64,000 bases of DNA from Rhodospirillales bacterium 70-18. Its GTDB lineage: Bacteria; Pseudomonadota; Alphaproteobacteria; Acetobacterales; Acetobacteraceae. The notes beneath the pieces are model-generated. The model saw nothing but the letters and a program-made list of their open reading frames with translations. It was not told the DNA's origin and did not search any database. Shown here in pieces: positions 58,860 to 64,000 of the stretch. The stretch lies in the NCBI GenBank assembly GCA_001899585.1, contig MKWE01000017.1, positions 110,815 through 174,814 on the forward strand, in the 5' to 3' direction. Position numbers and translations under genes: made by a program. How positions within the stretch are numbered: position 1 is the first letter of the stretch; each line of letters begins with the position of its first letter.

Positions 58860-60317
58860 ATGCCCCCAGTTGCCGCGCCGCCACCGGTTGCCGCGCCAAT
58901 CGATCCGATCTTCGACCAGGGCAGGCCGCCGATGTCGCCAGGGGCGGGGCTGCCGGCACCCGCGGTCTACGACGCCACGCCGCGGGCGATGCGCCAGCGC
59001 GCGGCCAGCTTCGCGGCCAAGCGCTACGTGGACATGCTGTATGTCACCGGGCTGGACCGTGCCACCGCGGACCGGCATTTCCGCCCGCGCATGGTCGGCC
59101 TGCCCGGCGACCTCACCGCCACCCCGGCCGCCGACGGCACGGCGCTGCGCGCGGCGGTGGCCGAGGGGCGGTTCCGCGTGGAATCCGACGACGCGGCGCG
59201 GCGGGTGACGGTGCGCTGGGCCGACCCGGGCTTCGGCCCCGAGGTGGTGGCCCATGCGGTGGCCCATCCCGGCTATGGCGGCATCCTGCTGGGGCCGCAC
59301 ACCGCACCCGGCTTCACCCCGGCGTCGCTCGCCCGCCCGCCCGCCGCGCCGCTGTGGGCGGAGGGTGCGCCGGCCGGGGCGGGGGCGCTGGCGGATGCGG
59401 CGGCGGCGGTGTTCGCCGGCTCGCCGGGGCTGTACGGGCTGTTCCTGGCCACCCCGGAGCGGGTGCTGTTCGAGCGCTACGGCGGCTTCGGCGGGCCCGG
59501 CCGCGTCACGCCGAGCTGGTCGATGACCAAGTCGATGACCGCCACCACCATCGCCCGGCTGCTGCACAAGGGCTGGCTGCGCTCGGTGTACGACCGGGCG
59601 CCGGCGCCGCTCTGGGCCGATCCGCGCGGCGTGCATGCGGCCATCACCATCGACGACCTGCTGCGCATGCGCTCCGGCCTGGCGCTGCCGGTGCTGCAAG
59701 CCGACGGCACCGTCACGCTGGGGTTCGAGAACTCCATGGTCTACCAGGATGCCGGCGACGCCTTCGCGGCGGCGCAGCGTTCGCTGGTGGCGACGCGGCC
59801 GGGGGCGGTGTTCCGCTACATCAACGCCGGGGTGAACGTGCTGGGCGCGATCATCCGCGCGGAGATCGAGCGGCGGGGGCTGCCCTACCACGCCACGCTG
59901 TACGGCCTGCTGGCGGACCGTATCGGCATGGGCTCGTTCCAGTATTCCGCCGACCTCGCCGGCAACATGATCGCCTCCGGCTCGGGCTTCGCCACCGCGC
60001 GGGACTATGCCCGGCTGGGGGTGCTCTATCTGCAGGACGGGGTGTGGCAGGGCGAGCGGCTGCTGCCGGAGGGCTGGGTTGATTATGCCCTATCATCGTC
60101 GCATACCGGCACCAACTACGCGGCCTCCTTCCGCACCAACCAGGACGCCACTTTCCCCAGCCTGCCGGCCGATACCGCCTGGGCGGTGGGGGCGTCGGAC
60201 CAGCGGATCTTCATCCTGAGGGGGGCGAATATGGTTGCTGTGGTGGCGAATGAGACCGATTTTCCCATGGATCTGGGCGCTTTGGACCGGTTTTTGGCGG
60301 TTGGAATCGGGGGTTGA
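58860..60317 (+). CDS. Beta-lactamase-fold serine hydrolase
   Basis: A 485-residue protein. The catalytic S-x-x-K is in PSWSMTKSMTATTIARLLHK, and the second motif Y-x-N in FRYINAGVNVLGAIIRAE; FGLP-like VLYLQDGVWQGERLLPEGWV is the typical class C/esterase C-terminal region. The N-terminal 190 residues are a separate domain without clear family. No signal peptide is evident, so it may be cytoplasmic or use a non-standard export. Likely an esterase or amidase rather than a true beta-lactamase. ATG at 58860 with GAGGG 7-8 bases upstream. One base separates it from the next gene. Confidence 0.88.
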   Translation: MPPVAAPPPVAAPIDPIFDQGRPPMSPGAGLPAPAVYDATPRAMRQRAASFAAKRYVDMLYVTGLDRATADRHFRPRMVGLPGDLTATPAADGTALRAAVAEGRFRVESDDAARRVTVRWADPGFGPEVVAHAVAHPGYGGILLGPHTAPGFTPASLARPPAAPLWAEGAPAGAGALADAAAAVFAGSPGLYGLFLATPERVLFERYGGFGGPGRVTPSWSMTKSMTATTIARLLHKGWLRSVYDRAPAPLWADPRGVHAAITIDDLLRMRSGLALPVLQADGTVTLGFENSMVYQDAGDAFAAAQRSLVATRPGAVFRYINAGVNVLGAIIRAEIERRGLPYHATLYGLLADRIGMGSFQYSADLAGNMIASGSGFATARDYARLGVLYLQDGVWQGERLLPEGWVDYALSSSHTGTNYAASFRTNQDATFPSLPADTAWAVGASDQRIFILRGANMVAVVANETDFPMDLGALDRFLAVGIGG

Positions 60318-60318
60318 G

Positions 60319-61167
60319 ATGGCCGAACGCATCGCATTGATCGCCGGCGCCACGCGCGGCATCGGGCTGGCGCTGGTGGAGGCGCTGGCGCGGGAATGGG
60401 CGGGGGAGGGGATGGTCTACCTCACCGCCCGCCGCGCCGCCGATGGCGAGGCGGAGGCGAGGCGGCTCACCGGTCTGGGCCTGCGGGTGGGCTGGCTGGA
60501 ATTCGACCTGGCCGACCCCGGCGGCGCGGCGCGGCTGGCGGGCGAGTTGCGGCGGCGGCATGGCGGCGTGGATATCGCGGTGCAGAACGGCGCCTATGCG
60601 CCCAAGGACGGGGTTTCCACCGCCGCCGAGGCGGAGACGATGATCGCCGCCAACAACCACGGCACGCTGCGCTTCCTGCGCGCCTTCGCGCCGCTGATGC
60701 GCGACGATGGGCGGCTGATCGTGGTGGCCAGCGGCATGGGGCGGCTGGCCAACCTGCCGGCGCCGCTGCACGAACGGTTCAACACCTTCCGCCACAGCCC
60801 GTCGGACATCGATCTGGCGATGGACGGCTACGTGGCGGCGCTGCGGGCCGGCACGGCGGCGGCGGAGGGCTGGCCGGACTGGGTCAACATCCCGTCCAAG
60901 GTGGGGCAGGTGGCGGTGACGCGGGCCTTCGCGCGGCAGTTCGCGGCGGATCGGGGGGTGCTGATCAACGCCGCCTGCCCGGGCCTGACGCTGACCGAGG
61001 CGACCGCCGGGCTGATGGACACGGTGTTCAAAGGCCGCAGCGCGCAGACACCGGCGCAGGCGGCCGCGGACCTGCTGTGGCTGGCGACGCTGCCGAAGGG
61101 CACCGCCGCGCCCTATGGCGAGCTGGTGCAGCACCGCGTGGTGCTGCCGTTCGGAGACGCGCCATGA
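60319..61167 (+). CDS. SDR-family oxidoreductase with altered catalytic tyrosine
   Basis: A 282-residue protein: LIAGATRGIGLALVEALARE (cofactor loop), DIAVQNGAYAPKDGVS (Asn motif), LIVVASGMGRLANLPAPLHE (catalytic Ser). Where the Y-x3-K should stand, the sequence reads WVNIPSKVGQVAVTRAFARQ: the Lys is present but Asn replaces Tyr. It resembles carbonyl-reductase-like SDRs. It may be inactive or use another base. ATG at 60319; it overlaps the next gene as ATGA and probably forms an operon with the hydrolase and the dehydrogenase. Confidence 0.88.
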   Translation: MAERIALIAGATRGIGLALVEALAREWAGEGMVYLTARRAADGEAEARRLTGLGLRVGWLEFDLADPGGAARLAGELRRRHGGVDIAVQNGAYAPKDGVSTAAEAETMIAANNHGTLRFLRAFAPLMRDDGRLIVVASGMGRLANLPAPLHERFNTFRHSPSDIDLAMDGYVAALRAGTAAAEGWPDWVNIPSKVGQVAVTRAFARQFAADRGVLINAACPGLTLTEATAGLMDTVFKGRSAQTPAQAAADLLWLATLPKGTAAPYGELVQHRVVLPFGDAP

Positions 61168-62192
61168 AGGCCGCGGTGATCCATGCGCCGCACGACCTGC
61201 GCATCGAGGAGCGCGAGGTGCCGGCGCTGGGGCCGCGCGACGTGAAGGTGCGGGTGAGCCGCGGCGGCATCTGCGGCTCGGACCTGCATTACTTCCACCA
61301 TGGCGGCTTCGGCGCGGTGCGGGTGAAGGCGCCGATGGTGTTGGGCCACGAGGTGGCCGGCGAGGTGGTGGAGGTGGGCGCCGCGGTGACCGCGGTGCGG
61401 CCCGGCCAGATGGTCGCGGTGAACCCGAGCCTGCCGTGCAATGCCTGCCGCTTCTGCCTGGCCGGGCAGCAGCAGCATTGCCTGGACATGCGCTTCTATG
61501 GCAGCGCCATGCGAAACCCGCATGTGGATGGCGGCTTCCGCCAAATGCTGGTGTGCGACGAAAGCCAGGCGGTGCCGGCTGACATGCCGGCCGAGCGGGC
61601 GGCCTTCGCCGAGCCGCTGGCGGTGTGCCTGCATGCCGGGCGGCAGGCGGGCGCGCTGCTCGGCGCGCGGGTGCTGGTGACCGGGGCGGGGCCGATCGGG
61701 GCGCTGCTGGTGATGGTGGCGCGCCATGCCGGGGCGGCCGAGATCGTGGCGACCGACCTGGCCGACGCGCCGCTTGCCATCAGCCGGCGGATCGGCGCCG
61801 ACCACACGGTGAACATGCGCGACACTCCCGACGGCCTGGCGCCGTTCACGCTGGAGAAGGGGCAGTTCGACCTGGCCTTCGAGGCCAGCGGCAGCGGCGC
61901 GGCGCTGGCCGGGGCGCTGGCGGCGGTGCGGCCGGGCGGGACCGTCGTGCAGGTGGGCAACGGCGTGGGCGACACCGCGGTGACGCTCTCCACGCTGCTG
62001 GCCAAGGAGATCACGCTGCGCGGCACCTTCCGCTTCCACGCCGAGTTCGCGCTGGCGGTGCGGACGCTGGCGAGCGGGCGGTTCGACGTGTCGCCGCTGC
62101 TGACCGAGGTGGTGCCGCTGGCCGACGCGGTGCGGGCGTTCGAGCTGGCGACGGACCGGGGGCGGGCGATGAAGGTGCAGATCGCGTTCTGA
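61164..62192 (+). CDS. Zinc alcohol dehydrogenase, L-idonate 5-dehydrogenase-like
   Basis: A 342-residue MDR enzyme. Catalytic zinc: GGICGSDLHYFHHGG (Cys) and LGHEVAGEVVEVG (His-Glu); structural zinc: CNACRFCLAGQQQHC (four Cys); NAD-binding VLVTGAGPIGALLVMVARHA. The block FYGSAMRNPHVDGGFRQMLV is typical of L-idonate 5-dehydrogenases, which oxidise idonate to 5-ketogluconate. Specificity is an inference. ATG overlaps the SDR stop. The stop is followed immediately by an IS end. Confidence 0.9.
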   Translation: MKAAVIHAPHDLRIEEREVPALGPRDVKVRVSRGGICGSDLHYFHHGGFGAVRVKAPMVLGHEVAGEVVEVGAAVTAVRPGQMVAVNPSLPCNACRFCLAGQQQHCLDMRFYGSAMRNPHVDGGFRQMLVCDESQAVPADMPAERAAFAEPLAVCLHAGRQAGALLGARVLVTGAGPIGALLVMVARHAGAAEIVATDLADAPLAISRRIGADHTVNMRDTPDGLAPFTLEKGQFDLAFEASGSGAALAGALAAVRPGGTVVQVGNGVGDTAVTLSTLLAKEITLRGTFRFHAEFALAVRTLASGRFDVSPLLTEVVPLADAVRAFELATDRGRAMKVQIAF

Positions 62193-62196
62193 GAGG

Positions 62197-62285
62197 CTGT
62201 CTCGGAACGCTGCCGGCATGACGGGGAGGCTGGGCAGCCGGGGCGAATCGTGATTCCTCGAGTTTGCAAAGACCTGCCGAGACAG
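62197..62285. repeat. Inverted IS-end-like repeats
   Basis: ctgtctcgg (62197-62205) and ccgagacag (62277-62285) form 9-base arms just after the dehydrogenase stop. They resemble terminal-repeat cores of IS5-group elements, and probably represent ends of one or two decayed copies. Confidence 0.4.
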
Positions 62286-62344
62286 CGATTTGGGCCTCGA
62301 CCACCGGTGCGCTGCATAGGCGGGCGGGCCTACGCTATGGAAGT

Positions 62345-63093
62345 GACGTGACCGACGCGGAGTGACTGATCCTGTCGCCATCGCTGCCGCCTCCGCGTTC
62401 GTGCGGCTGCCCGCGCAAATGGGAGATGCGGGAGGTGGTCAACGCCATCTTCCACGTCCTGCGCGGCGGTATTGCCTGGAGCCTGCTGCCCTAGGACTTC
62501 CCGCCCTGGCCCACGGCCTACCGTTGGTTTGCCGCTTCCGCGATGACGGCACATGGGAGACGATCAACCACCATCTGGTGATGCTGGACCGCGAACGGGC
62601 CGGCCGCGAGGCAAGCCCGACAGCCGCCATGATCGATAGCCAGAGCGTCAAGACGACCGAGAGCGGTGGCATCCGCGGTTACGACGCCGACAAAAAGATC
62701 AAGGGTCGCAAGCGTCACGCCATGGTGGACACCGACTGCCGCGCGCTCAAGCTGCAGGCCCACTCGGCCGCAATCCAGGATCGCGACGCGGCCGGACCAT
62801 TGTTGCGGGCGGCGCGCCCGAGTTGGCCGTTCGTCGCACTGGGCTACGCCGATGGTGGCTATGCGGGTCCCCGCGTGGCCAATGCCAGCCCGATCCGCAT
62901 CGAGGTGGTGAGCAAGTCCAACAACCAGGCTGACTCCGCTGTCATCGCCAGGCGCTGGGCGGTCGAGTGGTTCTTCGCCTGGATCAACCTAAACAGGCGA
63001 TCGGCGAAGGACTTCGAGGCGACGATCGAGAGCGTCGAGGCGTTCCTCTACGCCGCCTCAAGCGTGCTACTCCTACGAAGGCTGGCCCGTTGA
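62345..63093 (+). pseudogene. IS5-group transposase, disrupted
   Basis: Translating across frames gives an IS5/IS1031-type transposase: VTDAE-stop-LILSPSLPPP, then EMREVVNAIFHVLRGGIAWS ending at a TAG, then after a frameshift near 62540 an intact stretch with AMIDSQSVKTTESGG (first Asp), GRKRHAMVDTDCRALKLQAH (second Asp) and RWAVEWFFAWINLNRRSAKD (final Glu). Two in-frame stops and one frameshift mean the element cannot move by itself. No clear right inverted repeat is seen. Confidence 0.85.
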
Positions 63094-63213
63094 ACAACCA
63101 ATGCAAAATGGACTCTGAATCATTTCAACGGAGCCATCGACGGCAGATCTCGTGATCTCTTTTCGGCTAACCTGCTCCGGACGTCATCGAACCTTGTCTT
63201 CTCGCGCCCCCCT

Positions 63214-63236
63214 TCGTGTCTTCGTGCCTTCGTGGC
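63214..63236. repeat. TTCGTG-rich tandem motif
   Basis: The text cttcgtgtcttcgtgccttc followed by gtgg repeats cttcgtg three times, with a poly-pyrimidine cttcctcctt run after it. Similar motifs are dispersed in many GC-rich genomes. It lies between the transposase remnant and the class V aminotransferase stop. Confidence 0.35.
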
Positions 63237-63266
63237 GAATCTTCCTTCTTCCTCCTTCTTCCTCCG

Positions 63267-64000
63267 TCACCTCCCCAACGCCCGCCCCAGGACCTCCGCG
63301 AAGCGGTCCACATCCGTCTCGCTGTTGTAGACATGCGGGCTGACCCGCAGCGTGCCGCCGCGGTCGGCCACGTGCACGCCTTCGGCGGCCAGGCGGTCGA
63401 GCAGGCCGGCGGGGATGCCGCCCTTGAGGCGCAGGCCGGCGATGTGGGGCACGCGGCGGTCGCGGGCGGGGACGGCGATGCCGAGGGCCTCGGCGGCGGT
63501 GGCGATGCGGTCGGTGAGCATGCGCAGGCGCGTGCTGACGGCGGCCGGGCCCCAGGAGGCGGCGAGTTCCAGCCCGGTGGTGGCGATGGGGATGGCGATG
63601 GGGTTGTTGCGTTCGCCCAGATCGTAGCGGCGCGCGCCGGGCAGGAAGGCGTCGCCCTTGCGGCTGTGGCCGTGATGTTCCAGGGGCAGGCCGTCCTGGC
63701 GGTGCGGGGCGGCGTAGAGGAAGCCGAAGCTGTACGGGCCGAGCACCCATTTATAGGTGGGGAAGGCGATGAAATCCGGTTGCAGCACCCGCACGTCGAT
63801 CGGCAGCACGCCGACCGCCTGGGTGCCGTCGATCACCAGGGCGGCGCCGTGGGCGCGCAGCACCGGGGCGATGCGGTCGAGATCGACCACGGTGCCGTCG
63901 GTCCAGTGTGCCGGGGTGAGGGCGGCAATGGCGACCGGGGGGGCGTGGTTGGTTTCGATGCGCGTCAGCACGGCGCTGGTCCAGTCGTCATCGGCGGGGC
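63267..64000 (-). CDS. Class V aminotransferase-like PLP enzyme (C-terminal part, runs off window)
   Basis: The visible 244 residues cover the C-terminal two thirds of a class V enzyme: AALVIDGTQAVGVLPIDVRV (PLP Asp region), FIAFPTYKWVLGPYSFGFLY (Schiff-base Lys in T-Y-K-W), RRYDLGERNNPIAIPIATTG and a C-terminal small domain VHVADRGGTLRVSPHVYNSE. It resembles isopenicillin-N-epimerase/cysteine-desulfurase-like aminotransferases. The frame is open through the window edge, so the N-terminus is outside. Confidence 0.88.
   Translation of the reverse strand, partial: PADDDWTSAVLTRIETNHAPPVAIAALTPAHWTDGTVVDLDRIAPVLRAHGAALVIDGTQAVGVLPIDVRVLQPDFIAFPTYKWVLGPYSFGFLYAAPHRQDGLPLEHHGHSRKGDAFLPGARRYDLGERNNPIAIPIATTGLELAASWGPAAVSTRLRMLTDRIATAAEALGIAVPARDRRVPHIAGLRLKGGIPAGLLDRLAAEGVHVADRGGTLRVSPHVYNSETDVDRFAEVLGRALGR

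Noticed and set aside
1..64000. CRISPR arrays
   Set aside because: No regularly spaced direct repeats of 25-40 bases were seen; the repeats found are leaders, palindromes or IS remnants.
1..64000. tRNA or rRNA genes, especially at island ends
   Set aside because: I found no T-arm plus acceptor-stem pattern or rRNA stretch by eye, so no tRNA attachment site or integrase can be named for the island in this window.

Overview
This window comes from a very GC-rich alphaproteobacterium. The right half (about 37-64 kb) looks like Acetobacteraceae-type chromosome: a metal-site variant of HemB without zinc cysteines, ycjX/ycjF, ispB divergent from a DUF2007 gene and a TrmN6-like methyltransferase, and class I nrdA/nrdB. 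The family-level assignment is an inference from gene content and base composition; no rRNA marker is present.

Layout. (1) 1-15 kb, almost all minus strand: an ICE/plasmid maintenance block with an XRE regulator fragment, DUF736, small conserved proteins, a DUF2493 (SLOG-type) protein, a toprim protein coupled to a 1440-residue strawberry-notch helicase/methyltransferase, a long ParB-like protein and a DUF932 protein. Several of these genes carry related 5' leaders. (2) 15-33.7 kb: a defence island. It holds a type III restriction-modification pair (mod, res) with a third Mrr-like nuclease gene; a divergent cluster with an HNH protein and an unknown protein on one side and a PD-(D/E)XK-like protein plus TIR protein on the other; an orphan PLP dehydratase; an AbiE toxin-antitoxin pair with a perfect operator; a Gabija-like OLD nuclease/UvrD helicase pair with a coupled third gene of unknown function; and a TacAT-type GNAT toxin-antitoxin pair. 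(3) 33.7-35.1 kb: broken insertion-sequence pieces that seem to mark the end of the island. (4) 35-43.5 kb: redox and metabolic genes (ferric-reductase-like flavocytochrome, LysR and HxlR regulators, cysteine-synthase-like enzyme, ArsC-like reductase, serine-glyoxylate-type aminotransferase, M20 deacylase). (5) 43.5-51 kb: nrdA and nrdB separated by a membrane glycosyltransferase-like gene and a minus-strand pair (phosphoesterase plus di-haem peroxidase); both nrd promoters carry two NrdR-box-like sites spaced exactly 32 bp. (6) 51-62 kb: SCO, methyltransferase/DUF2007, ispB, ycjX-ycjF, hemB, SDR enzymes, a beta-lactamase-fold hydrolase, and an idonate-5-dehydrogenase-like gene. (7) 62.2-63.1 kb: a decayed IS5-type transposase, then a truncated class V aminotransferase at the window edge.

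The most promising candidates for undescribed biology are the PD-(D/E)XK-TIR two-gene unit (22.4-24.1 kb) with its divergent HNH partner operon, the coupled third gene behind the Gabija-like pair (31.1-32.4 kb), and the repeated structured leaders in front of the ICE genes. All functional statements are from reading the sequence and recalled family knowledge; no database search was run.
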